Source of the DNA: CAYRJA01 sp964424455
GTDB taxonomy: Bacteria > Bacteroidota > Bacteroidia > Chitinophagales > UBA10324
Length of the DNA: 13,278 nucleotides
Assembly (NCBI GenBank): GCA_964424455.1
Contig: CAYRJA010000092.1
Span: 1 to 13,278, forward strand
Direction: 5' to 3'
The notes beneath the pieces were generated by a model. It was not told the origin of the DNA and searched no databases. It worked only from the letters and a program-made list of their open reading frames with translations. The translations under genes were made by a program, and so were the position numbers. This document shows, piece after piece, positions 7,501 to 13,278 of the stretch. Every line of letters begins with the position of its first letter. Within the stretch, counting starts at the first letter, position 1.

Positions 7501-8041
7501 TACTACACAGAAGAATGATTTGGTTACAGCTAAAGAATCTCTGTTACAGACAATTAATGAAATTGAGAGTACGGCAAAACAGCAATTCCTTGATGCCTTC
7601 TATAAAGTAAAAGAAAACTTTATCAATGTTTTCCGTGGATTGTTTACTGAAGATGATACCTGTGATTTAACATTAAGTGATCCGGAAAATCCGCTTGAGT
7701 CGGAAATTGAAATTATAGCAAAGCCAAAAGGCAAGCGCCCGCAAACCATCAACCAACTTTCTGGAGGAGAAAAGACATTGACCGCCATATCATTACTCTT
7801 TGCACTTTACTTGTTAAAGCCCGCGCCATTCTGTATTCTTGATGAAGTAGATGCTCCGCTGGACGATGCCAACATCGGAAAGTTTAACAGTATTATTAAA
7901 CAATTCTCTAAAGACTCACAGTTTATCCTGGTAACGCATAACAAGAGTACAATGAGTTCTGTAGATGTTATCTACGGTGTTACAATGGCTGAACAGGGTG
8001 TGTCGAAAGTGGTGCCGGTTGATTTTAGAAGTTTGAATTAA
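4511..8041 (+). CDS. smc: Chromosome segregation ATPase SMC
   Basis: Core subunit of bacterial condensin (Smc-ScpAB), which organises and separates chromosomes by ATP-driven DNA loop handling. The 1176 residues show the full plan. There is an N-terminal ATPase half with Walker A GPNGCGKS at 31-38. A coiled coil spans about 165-500 and a hinge about 505-670, including SGG at 655-657. A second coiled coil spans about 680-1030. The C-terminal half carries the signature LSGGE at 1083-1087 and Walker B ILDEVD with D1111-E1112. Length is normal. The start is GTG: the next upstream in-frame stop is TGA at 4469-4471 and no ATG lies between. MRLVSLEIKGFKSF is the expected N-terminus. No scpA or scpB is adjacent. 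A weak TTG...TAGTTTAC promoter (4457-4483, spacing 16) may serve it. Confidence 0.98.
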   Translation: MRLVSLEIKGFKSFAEKTTINFNDNVTGVVGPNGCGKSNVVDAIRWVLGEQKTSVLRSEKMENVIFNGTKERKPSSLAEVSLTFENNKNLLPTEFNTVTISRHYFRNGDSEYKLNNVTCRLKDITSLFLDTGISSDSYAIIELGMVNDILNDKEHSRRKLFEHAAGISKYKARKKETLNKLEATQNDLNRVDDLLFEIDNNLKSLESQAKKTERYYKLKEEYKELSVELAIYTIDGLKKSFDEIQKQQETEEQKKIAIETDIIAKDAVLQQEKKDNIEKEKNLLNGQKILNEVSNSVKQKENEKNILTENRKFQHDTKENLAQQNLHTDENIKAISGSIVTLETGKESEQTILNELHLQLESVKIALENVRLNHSDVKRNLDGEVQKMQLLDREMNDLERKTAVNNVKKENSLKEISQIEEENKRRTQEKEQLSTSLDELYKKENSQKEDIRQLTQAGDELQMKITSAEESLDKVRDRSTEVNRKLDARQNEYNLTKSFIDNMEGFPDSIKFLSQNPQWSTNAPLLSDIITCPAEYRVAIETYLENYLNYYVVSDMREALSAVNLLSSTAKGRANFFVLNDFEDFIPAPRETPAGLVKAYDVMELEEPYRRLGAYLLFNVFVAESDEEAENARVGKNTVIISKSGKFIRQPYSVSGGQVGSFSGKRLGRIKNLEALSKEIETLQSESSSLKEKTQLLQQELIQLKSASTDKLLDKAREQLNSIKNEIISIRTKTEHLEESVTQSDNRKELILNSLKEHESENETFSVEKEELLKRKNDQQEVLTALQTSFKEADTLLQENSATFNQKNIQYLQQQNKVNAIAQEIRFKQQQLTQLQQQFDNNTLSIASAEAQIMDIEQRLSVTDVELIHLYSQKSSQEATVTELERIYYESRGKINEEEEKVKELHRNKEAADVILNQVKERTTELKIQLSALRERLEIEFKVNIEELMDKESNPELNVEELKEKVARMKNRIETFGEINPMAVEAFNEMRQRADFITTQKNDLVTAKESLLQTINEIESTAKQQFLDAFYKVKENFINVFRGLFTEDDTCDLTLSDPENPLESEIEIIAKPKGKRPQTINQLSGGEKTLTAISLLFALYLLKPAPFCILDEVDAPLDDANIGKFNSIIKQFSKDSQFILVTHNKSTMSSVDVIYGVTMAEQGVSKVVPVDFRSLN

Positions 8042-8146
8042 TAACGACATTCATTTCTGAGTTTTACAATAAACTGTTCAGAGATTTGACTACGATTGGA
8101 TAATCTGTTATTCAAAATCTAATCAAAGATTTTACCTTTCACCCAA

Positions 8147-9025
8147 ATGAATGCAATAGGTTACTATCTGGCGTTGCCTTTTTTATATCTTGTTTCGTTA
8201 TTGCCACCTCCCCTGCTCTATCTTTTATCAGATTTTATTTTTGTCGTTCTGTATTATGTTACAGGATACAGAAAGAAGGTGGTTTTGACCAATCTGAAAA
8301 ACTCATTTCCCGAAAAATCAATTGATGAACTAAAGGGCATCAGAAGAAAATTCTATCGTCATCTCGGTGATCTCTTCGTTGAAATGACAAAAACGCTTAC
8401 CATGAGTAAGAACTTTACCATGGAGCATTGTTCATTCTCTGATGAAGCTAAAGCGCTCTTTGATAACTATTTTAATCAAAAGAAAAATCTTGTTGTTGTA
8501 ATGGGGCATTATGGGAACTGGGAGTGGTCATGCAGCAGCTTTTCACTGACCTGTCCGCAACAGCCGAATGTAATTTACCGTCCGCTTCATAATTCCTATT
8601 GGGATAAATTTATGATCCGGCTGCGTGAAAGATTTGGCGCCAGAACTATTTCTATGAATGACACTTACCGCCGGATGCTTGCCTTGCGCAATCAAATCAG
8701 CGCTACTGTTTTTGCAGCAGATCAGGCACCGCCGCCGGAGAATGCTTATTGGATAAATTTTCTGAATCAGGACACGCCTGTTTTTAAAGGAGTGGAAATA
8801 ATATCACGGAAAATGAATTACCCTGTTGTATTTGCAAGTGTACGAAAGCAGAAAAGAGGATTCTATAAAATTCATGCTGTAACACTTTTTGAAGAGCCGG
8901 CTAAAACTTCAGATGGAGAAATCACTCAGACACACACCAAAATGCTTGAAGAAGAAATCAGAAGGCAACCGGAATTTTGGCTGTGGAGTCACCGGAGATG
9001 GAAGCATAAAAGACCTGTGAATTAG
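8147..9025 (+). CDS. LpxL/HtrB-type lysophospholipid (lipid A) acyltransferase
   Basis: Predicted inner-membrane enzyme that adds a secondary acyl chain to a lipid A precursor from acyl-ACP. The 292 residues begin with a hydrophobic anchor (about 5-39). The catalytic H-x4-E motif lies in GHYGNWEW with H121 and E126. Further family motifs follow: VIYRPLHN, AADQAPP, PVFKGVE and the C-terminal PEFWLWSHRRWKHKRP. Length suits the LpxL/LpxM family. It begins 105 bases after smc. A near-match TACCTTTC lies at 8133-8140 just before the ATG, and an AT-rich hairpin at 8114-8133 precedes it. Which acyl position and chain it uses cannot be told from the sequence. Confidence 0.92.
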   Translation: MNAIGYYLALPFLYLVSLLPPPLLYLLSDFIFVVLYYVTGYRKKVVLTNLKNSFPEKSIDELKGIRRKFYRHLGDLFVEMTKTLTMSKNFTMEHCSFSDEAKALFDNYFNQKKNLVVVMGHYGNWEWSCSSFSLTCPQQPNVIYRPLHNSYWDKFMIRLRERFGARTISMNDTYRRMLALRNQISATVFAADQAPPPENAYWINFLNQDTPVFKGVEIISRKMNYPVVFASVRKQKRGFYKIHAVTLFEEPAKTSDGEITQTHTKMLEEEIRRQPEFWLWSHRRWKHKRPVN

Positions 9026-9035
9026 TTTTCGTTCT

Positions 9036-9054
9036 AAAAAAACTGTTACAGTTT
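9036..9054 (-). terminator. Terminator of the OmpP1-type gene, possibly two-way
   Basis: AAACTG (9040-9045) and CAGTTT (9049-9054) are perfect inverted copies around TTA. An A-run at 9036-9040 gives a T-run after the stem on the minus strand, 19 bases past the OMP stop. The stem is only six pairs, so it is modest. It sits in the 47-base gap between two convergent genes and could also help end the acyltransferase transcript. Confidence 0.5.
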
Positions 9055-9072
9055 CTTTGCTCTGTTTCATTT

Positions 9073-10560
9073 CTAAAACTTGATTCCCATTGTTGCAATA
9101 AAATTACTTTGCCACTGCGTAATTTTTGCTCCGGGAACATCCATATTAGAAAGTGAATAGGGCTGTTGGTATTGTTTACTTTCAGTTCTGGCAAAACCTA
9201 AATCAAGAAAATAGTTTCCATCCATAATACCTATTCCGCCTGTATAGCTCTTGCTGCTGAAATCAAAATCATTCACTAACTTATTTGACTGGAACGGTGA
9301 ACCGTAAAGAGCATATCCGAGCCGGAACCGGAACACATCATACACAAACTCTCCTCCTACTCTGATATTGGAAGCCGGACCATATTTAGCATTGATATTT
9401 TGATTGATGCCACTCAAATAAGTTTTATCGTCTGCTGATGCATTCCTGCCTGCACTGAAGAACGCTTCGGAATAGTCGAGCCATTCATAGTCAGCCGAAA
9501 TGAATCCGTACTTTTTAAATAAGACCGCTATACTTCCCATCACTCTCCATGGAGTTGTAAGATTATAATTAAAAGAACCGGAAGGAGAATTAGCTGTGTA
9601 AGTTCCCGAAGAATCCAAATCACTCTTGACGGATGAATAATACTTGTCTGTAAGATAAAAATAAGTCGGGCTGTGAACCGCTGCACCTAATCTTATATAA
9701 TCATTCGGGCGGAAAATCAAACCAAACTTTGCATTTACTCCCGAACCATTTGTATTGTAGCTCTGAGAATAAGTGAACGATTTAAAATCGGGTATCTCAT
9801 CATTTTTGTCCTGTTCAATATGATCTGTTTCATTTTCATATTCTAAGTCAGGGATGCCAATGCTGCCGCCGATATAAAGTTTATCCTTGTAATTTCCTCC
9901 AAAAGAAAAATCATATTCATTCAGCCGTCCGCGTGTTACAATATTTCTTTGCTGCTGAACACCTTTGTCTAATGTAACACCATGATAATTCATTGAATCC
10001 CCCTGGTAATACCATATCAAACCTGTTTTTCCTGCAAGTCCTGCATCAAAAGGAAACCTGTCAGCAACCTGCGAAGGAAGTGTGCCGGTAGCTTCTTGTG
10101 CAAAAAAATCAGAGAGAGAATTATTTTCATTGTAACCGCTGTAAGTAATCCGGCTGTGGAAATTACTTTGCCGGTTCATGGTAAAGCCGAAGTTAATATT
10201 CCGCCAATCACTTTTGCCGGCATCCAGCTGCTTGCTCCATACAATTCCTAAATTGCCGATGTTGAAGTTATACTTCCTGTCTTCTTCATTATTATCCAAA
10301 AACAAACTGTTCGTTTTAACAGAGAAAAAGGAAGGTGAAAAGGTAAACTGTCCGTGTTGGAAAATTCCGATTCCTGCAGGGTTATTACTCAGTGTACTTA
10401 GGTCTCCGCCTAATGCGCCGAATGCACCGCCTGCCGCAAGGTTTCTTGCTGTTCCGCCAAAAGTTAACTGAGAATAACGAAGTGCATCTTCATCTGTTTG
10501 GGCAAATGCTGTTACAGTAAGCAGCAGGAACACACTAATGGCTATAAGCTTGTTTTTCAT
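9073..10560 (-). CDS. OmpP1/FadL-type outer-membrane protein
   Basis: A 495-residue outer-membrane beta-barrel of the OmpP1/FadL/TodX type, a group that includes channels for hydrophobic compounds. Bacteroidota copies are sometimes labelled hemin receptor without proof. A signal peptide (MKNKLIAISVFLLLTVTAFAQ) leads into DALRYSQLTFGGTARNLA and GGAFGALGGDLSTLSNNPAG (about 43-63), the N-terminal segment that plugs the barrel in this family. The rest is alternating amphipathic strands with many Tyr and Asn, ending ATMGIKF with the terminal Phe expected for barrel insertion. It starts 32 bases after the upstream lipoprotein gene stops, with no TAnnTTTG box in the gap, so the two are probably co-transcribed. 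The ligand is unknown. Confidence 0.85.
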   Translation of the reverse strand: MKNKLIAISVFLLLTVTAFAQTDEDALRYSQLTFGGTARNLAAGGAFGALGGDLSTLSNNPAGIGIFQHGQFTFSPSFFSVKTNSLFLDNNEEDRKYNFNIGNLGIVWSKQLDAGKSDWRNINFGFTMNRQSNFHSRITYSGYNENNSLSDFFAQEATGTLPSQVADRFPFDAGLAGKTGLIWYYQGDSMNYHGVTLDKGVQQQRNIVTRGRLNEYDFSFGGNYKDKLYIGGSIGIPDLEYENETDHIEQDKNDEIPDFKSFTYSQSYNTNGSGVNAKFGLIFRPNDYIRLGAAVHSPTYFYLTDKYYSSVKSDLDSSGTYTANSPSGSFNYNLTTPWRVMGSIAVLFKKYGFISADYEWLDYSEAFFSAGRNASADDKTYLSGINQNINAKYGPASNIRVGGEFVYDVFRFRLGYALYGSPFQSNKLVNDFDFSSKSYTGGIGIMDGNYFLDLGFARTESKQYQQPYSLSNMDVPGAKITQWQSNFIATMGIKF

Positions 10561-10592
10561 GACAGAAAACTTTGAATTATTTATAAAAGAAC

Positions 10593-12245
10593 TCAGCGTG
10601 GAAGTTTAGAAAATGATTTAGACTGCTGACTTCCGGAGGAAGAACTATTTCCCGAATTAAATCTTACTGAAGGAGCGCTCTGATTACTACTGTTTTCAAA
10701 TGAGTTCCCTCTTGGCTTAGGTTGAGAATATTGCTGTTGCTGTGGGGCGCTATTGAATTGCTTTGGAGTCGAATTCATTTGAGGAGTGCTGTTATTTCTC
10801 GGAGCAGGTTGGCTATACTGTTTGGGAGTGGAATTCATTTGCTGATTAGGCTGGTTGTACTTGGGAGTCTGCTGCTGAGGAACAGTATTGTACTGCTGTT
10901 GATTCTGATTGTACTTGGGCGCTTTATTCTTTGGTGCAGTATTATCCATCTGAGGTTGATTGTATTTCGGAGTTTCCTTTTGAGGAACAGTATTATACTG
11001 CTGCTGATTATTTTTCGGCGCTTCATATTGAGGAATCGTATTATTCTGTTGCGGTTGGTTATACTGTGGATTATCTTTCTTAGGCGCTGTATTATACTGT
11101 TGCTGATTCTGATTAGGAGTAGTACTTTTTATCTCAGGTTGATTATACTGCGGATTTTTGTTTTGAGGTACCGTATTGTATTGATTCTGATTATCCGGCT
11201 TTACTCCGGGAATAGTTTTATTTAACTGAATATCATTAGGCATTTCCTTTTTCTGAGAGCTTATGTCTGTATTATCAGGTGACACTTTAATATTATCAAA
11301 TTGTGGATTCGGCTTTTGAGTATTTATATCTTTTGAAGGAGCAACTACTCCTCCTTGTTGGAATGTTCCGTTCTGTTCAATTTTCTGATTTCCGATATTA
11401 TCTATGGGTTTTGCATTTATACCTCCGGTATTATTGGTGTTATTTCCTGAGTTAGGATTGTCAGTTCTTCCACCATTTATAAATCCTCCGGTTCCTGTCG
11501 GCGTATTACTGCTTGTACTGTTGCGAGCGCCGTAGTAAGAATTTACATTATAGTATGGATTGTTCCCATAATAATAAGAGCTGCCATAAGGATAGCTGTC
11601 GCCATAATATCCATTATAGTAACCATTGTACCATCCGTTGTGATAACCATTCCAGTACGAACCATACATATACGGTGAATAATAACCCTGACCATAACCA
11701 TAGTAGTATGGAGAATAATAATTATAGTATGGAGAATACCATGGGCTGTAATACCGGCTGCGGTAGCCCCAGTAAGGATATCCGAAATTGAAAGAGATAC
11801 TAAATCCGGAGTAAGGATAATACCAGTAAGGATCAACATAGCAATTGCTGTAGTAATTAAATCCGTAATAAGGTTCATACCACCTTCTTAAACTGCGGGT
11901 GTAGTAGTAATCATCGTAGTCATAAACATAGTTTCCGCTTCCATAATAGTTATTGGTTATGTAAGTACTACCATTATCTCCCTGTGTCGTTTGAGTGTCT
12001 GACTGATAAACAGGTTCTTGCTGCTGCGTGTAATTGTTGGAACGGGTTTCGTTGTCCTGCTGCTGTGTTACAGTGGATTGTTTGGGGGGCTGACCATCCT
12101 GTTTCACTTGTGTGTCTTCTGTTTCTCTGTCTGCACTTGAGNNNNNNNNNNCATCAACCATTTTTCCTGATTGAGTTTGATTAGATGTTGAGCACGATGC
12201 GAAGAACATTGCACCGGCAAAAAGAATGTAGTTTAATGCTTTCAT
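10593..12245 (-). CDS. Tyr-rich and Q/N/P-repeat lipoprotein, interrupted by an N run
   Basis: A predicted lipoprotein of about 550 residues: signal peptide with lipobox FASC and the acylated Cys at 18. Residues about 32-35 are unknown because of 10 Ns at 12142-12151. Residues 92-242 are extraordinarily tyrosine-rich (53 Tyr in 151, mixed with G, S, N, P and W). Residues about 351-475 hold imperfect repeats of 30-35 residues built on QQYNTVPQ and PKYNQPQ. The C-terminus is a Ser/Asn-rich tail. The middle (NNYYG...DYYY..SLRRWYEPYYGF) resembles, from memory, a Bacteroidota family of unknown function. Lipid anchoring and low complexity suggest an envelope or surface role; this is inference. It is followed by an OmpP1-type gene. 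The frame stays open only if the gap is truly 10 bases (or the same modulo 3). Confidence 0.8.
   Translation of the reverse strand: MKALNYILFAGAMFFASCSTSNQTQSGKMVDXXXXSSADRETEDTQVKQDGQPPKQSTVTQQQDNETRSNNYTQQQEPVYQSDTQTTQGDNGSTYITNNYYGSGNYVYDYDDYYYTRSLRRWYEPYYGFNYYSNCYVDPYWYYPYSGFSISFNFGYPYWGYRSRYYSPWYSPYYNYYSPYYYGYGQGYYSPYMYGSYWNGYHNGWYNGYYNGYYGDSYPYGSSYYYGNNPYYNVNSYYGARNSTSSNTPTGTGGFINGGRTDNPNSGNNTNNTGGINAKPIDNIGNQKIEQNGTFQQGGVVAPSKDINTQKPNPQFDNIKVSPDNTDISSQKKEMPNDIQLNKTIPGVKPDNQNQYNTVPQNKNPQYNQPEIKSTTPNQNQQQYNTAPKKDNPQYNQPQQNNTIPQYEAPKNNQQQYNTVPQKETPKYNQPQMDNTAPKNKAPKYNQNQQQYNTVPQQQTPKYNQPNQQMNSTPKQYSQPAPRNNSTPQMNSTPKQFNSAPQQQQYSQPKPRGNSFENSSNQSAPSVRFNSGNSSSSGSQQSKSFSKLPR
10821..11195 (-). 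repeat. Coding tandem repeats (QQYNTVP / PKYNQP)
   Basis: Within the lipoprotein gene, the motif QYNT(V/A)P recurs with its tyrosine at residues 354, 384, 417 and 452. P(Q/K)YNQP follows each copy at about 365, 393, 426 and 461. The period is 30-35 residues (90-105 bases). Copies differ at several positions, so this is an old tandem expansion. It keeps the frame throughout. Confidence 0.85.
12142..12151. other. Assembly gap (10 Ns)
   Basis: Ten undetermined bases inside the lipoprotein gene, between codons for KMVD and SSADR. A run of exactly ten is a common scaffold placeholder, so the real length may differ. With ten bases the frame is open across it. Confidence 0.97.
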
Positions 12246-12321
12246 GACATCAGGTGATTTAATATGATGAGTAAAAATCTTTAAGGTTTAATCTTTTAAC
12301 TTTAATCCAAACTTACAGAAT

Positions 12322-12351
12322 CAAATCTATTGTTTTCCAACTCTATGCCAA
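12322..12351 (-). promoter_or_regulatory. Promoter of the lipoprotein-OMP pair (proximal)
   Basis: On the minus strand, TTG (complement of 12349-12351) and TAGATTTG (complement of 12322-12329) are 19 bases apart, matching the Bacteroidota housekeeping pattern exactly. The expected leader is about 70 bases. A further perfect box, TAAGTTTG, lies at 12308-12315, but its nearest TTG is 22 bases away. Confidence 0.65.
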
Positions 12352-12378
12352 AGTTAAAGAATGAGTACAAATTGGCAA
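12349..12378 (-). promoter_or_regulatory. Promoter of the lipoprotein-OMP pair (distal)
   Basis: TTG (complement of 12376-12378) and TAACTTTG (complement of 12349-12356) are again 19 bases apart. The TTG of the proximal promoter lies inside this box's final TTTG, so the two promoters share bases and cannot be occupied together. Confidence 0.6.
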
Positions 12379-12451
12379 GATGAAATTGTCAACTTACAGG
12401 TACTTTTTATAAGAATTGGAATAAATCAATGAATTAGTGTTGTTCATGGTA

Positions 12452-12472
12452 TCGCGGGAATTAACCCTGCGA
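12452..12472. repeat. GC-rich intergenic hairpin
   Basis: TCGCGGG (12452-12458) pairs with CCC-GCGA (12465-12467 and 12469-12472) with one bulged T, around an AATTAA loop. It is GC-rich against an AT-rich background and has no T-run after it, so it does not look like an intrinsic terminator. Confidence 0.45.
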
Positions 12473-12534
12473 GAGAGAATAATAGAATTTTAAATATATC
12501 TGTCTTAATATGAAGCAATCTCTAACGAAAAGAC

Positions 12535-12542
12535 TACTTTTG
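12535..12542 (+). promoter_or_regulatory. Candidate -7 box for the secreted protein gene
   Basis: TACTTTTG matches TAnnTTTG exactly, 51 bases before the ATG at 12594. No TTG lies at the usual distance upstream, so it is only a candidate. Confidence 0.35.
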
Positions 12543-12593
12543 ACTGTTTAAGGGAAGATTACAATTGTATAACTAATTAATTTGAACTTATAT

Positions 12594-13157
12594 ATGAAAA
12601 AGATATTACGAGTAACTGCATTACTCCTTTGTGCAACTATTGGAATTTCAGCTACGATTTCATTGACTCAGAAAAAACAAAGTATCAAAGAAATAATACA
12701 GGCCGCAGTAAATGATATGCCTAATAATTTTCAAAATCTGCGCGTTGCAGAATTGGATACTTCCTTTGGAGGTAATGAAATATATCTATCTAATATCGAA
12801 TCGGAAGAGCCGGTCCAAATTATGATTGTTAAACGGTATGGTAAATACTGGAGTTTCAAATTGGAGTTTCCGCCAATAAAATCAGCTGACGAGGCATCGA
12901 AAAAGTATGATGATCTCAAAAATGTATTAAAAACCATTACAAATGGCCAACTGCAAACAAAGATTGATGGGGATAAAATCCACGATTTTAATGCCGATTA
13001 TTTAACTACGAATTGTATCGCAACTTTCTTTGACCAAGCTACCTATAAAACTCAAAGTAGCGCCATTATTTTATCAATTAATAACGATAAAGCATACTCT
13101 CAAGATTACAAATCATCATGGAGGGTATATGAAGTATCAATAGAGGTTAAGCCTTAA
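12594..13157 (+). CDS. Secreted protein of unknown family
   Basis: I do not recognise this 187-residue protein. It begins MKKILRVTALLLCATIGISA, a clear signal peptide with a likely cut after the alanine near residue 20. The cysteine follows three leucines and does not form a lipobox. The mature part is soluble and mixed alpha/beta in look, with no long low-complexity run. Features include a LDTSFGGNEIYLSN segment, a lysine-rich helix around AsDEASKKYDDLKNVLKTI, and a C-terminal strand-like WRVYEVSIEVKP. I chose ATG at 12594 over TTG at 12582 because it begins the signal peptide directly. It stands alone, divergent from the lipoprotein gene and followed by two strong hairpins. A periplasmic or exported role is inferred. 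Confidence 0.75.
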   Translation: MKKILRVTALLLCATIGISATISLTQKKQSIKEIIQAAVNDMPNNFQNLRVAELDTSFGGNEIYLSNIESEEPVQIMIVKRYGKYWSFKLEFPPIKSADEASKKYDDLKNVLKTITNGQLQTKIDGDKIHDFNADYLTTNCIATFFDQATYKTQSSAIILSINNDKAYSQDYKSSWRVYEVSIEVKP

Positions 13158-13192
13158 TAAGATAAAAATATGTTCGTATTCCTTTTGTCCCA

Positions 13193-13220
13193 GCGGGGTT
13201 ACGCTTTTCGCGAACCCCGC
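13193..13220 (+). repeat. Strong GC-rich hairpin
   Basis: GCGGGGTT (13193-13200) pairs perfectly with AACCCCGC (13213-13220). Pairing continues, after a bulged A, through CGC (13202-13204) and GCG (13210-13212) around TTTTC. It begins 35 bases after the stop of the secreted protein gene. No T-run follows, so it is not a standard intrinsic terminator, though it could protect a 3' end. Confidence 0.7.
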
Positions 13221-13248
13221 GCAATGGTTGCTGTAACAGTCCCATAGC
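13221..13248 (+). repeat. Second hairpin abutting the first
   Basis: GC-A-ATGG (13221-13227) pairs with CCAT-A-GC (13242-13248) with one A-A mismatch. Inside it CTG and CAG (13231-13233, 13237-13239) pair around TAA. It starts on the base after the previous hairpin ends and is followed by ATTTTATTTATC. Confidence 0.45.
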
Positions 13249-13278
13249 ATTTTATTTATCCTGTTCATTCCATCTTTT

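Larger units (their letters stand above)
12246..12593. other. Divergent intergenic region
   Basis: No coding region is seen between the minus-strand lipoprotein gene and the plus-strand secreted protein gene. It contains stacked minus-strand promoter boxes (12308-12378), a GC-rich hairpin at 12452-12472, and a TACTTTTG box at 12535-12542 facing the plus-strand gene. Confidence 0.7.

Noticed and set aside
8114..8133. AT-rich hairpin AAAATCT/AGATTTT between smc and the acyltransferase gene as an smc terminator
   Set aside because: All but one pair are A-T, no T-run follows beyond the stem, and it lies 13 bases before the next ATG; too weak to call.
9073..10560. Reading the OmpP1-type gene as a proven hemin receptor
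   Set aside because: The label is common in databases, but no haem-binding or TonB-dependent features (TonB box, plug domain) are visible.
10821..11195. CRISPR-like periodic repeats
   Set aside because: The copies are imperfect, coding and in frame; there are no identical direct repeats with unique spacers and no cas genes.
10722..11225. Long plus-strand reading frame rich in Leu, Ile and Arg
   Set aside because: It is the antisense shadow of the Q/N/P repeats; CAA, AAT and CAG codons read backwards give Leu and Ile codons and remove stops. The minus-strand frame has a signal peptide and promoters.
11513..11878. Other-frame readings over the Tyr-rich segment, with many His, Asn, Ile and Thr
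   Set aside because: They arise from repeated TAT/TAC codons read in other frames; no start context or family resemblance.
12582..12593. Upstream TTG start for the secreted protein
   Set aside because: ATG at 12594 starts a standard MKK signal peptide; four extra residues are unlikely.

Overview
The window reads as a piece of a draft chromosome from a member of the Bacteroidota, probably close to the Chitinophagales/Sphingobacteriales; the order is an inference. It is AT-rich. It carries several matches to the Bacteroidota housekeeping promoter (TTG, about 19 bp, TAnnTTTG). The starts examined (rplU, rpmA) lack Shine-Dalgarno sequences, the tRNA does not encode CCA, and the gene content (pyrE beside a Nudix gene, WG-repeat protein, OmpP1/FadL porin, Tyr-rich lipoprotein) fits that phylum. 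A run of 10 Ns at 12142-12151 lies inside a gene and shows the assembly is gapped.

Layout: 1-336 holds no recognisable gene. rplU and rpmA (minus strand, 978 to 393) form a ribosomal protein operon with a good promoter at 1007-1036 and a terminator at 331-366. A tRNA-Val(GAC) gene follows on the plus strand (1140-1214); it has a cytosine at the almost invariant U33 position. pyrE (2566-1919) and a DUF445 membrane protein gene (1863-1258) run on the minus strand, with a hairpin directly before the DUF445 start. A Nudix hydrolase gene (2618-3262, plus) diverges from pyrE. It converges within 7 bp on a secreted WG-repeat protein gene (4328-3270, minus). smc (4511-8041, plus, GTG start) and an LpxL-type lipid A acyltransferase gene (8147-9025, plus) follow.

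The right third holds a minus-strand pair: a lipoprotein gene (12245-10593) with a tyrosine-rich segment and a Q/N/P repeat region, then an OmpP1/FadL-type outer-membrane protein gene (10560-9073). Two stacked promoters with the same 19 bp spacing lie upstream of the pair. A short secreted protein of unknown family (12594-13157, plus) is followed by two abutting GC-rich hairpins (13193-13248).

Most of the window is core housekeeping: translation, pyrimidine synthesis, chromosome segregation and lipid A synthesis. The less explained parts are the low-complexity lipoprotein/OMP pair, the odd tRNA, and the structured intergenic elements. I found no CRISPR array, prophage, insertion sequence or defence system.
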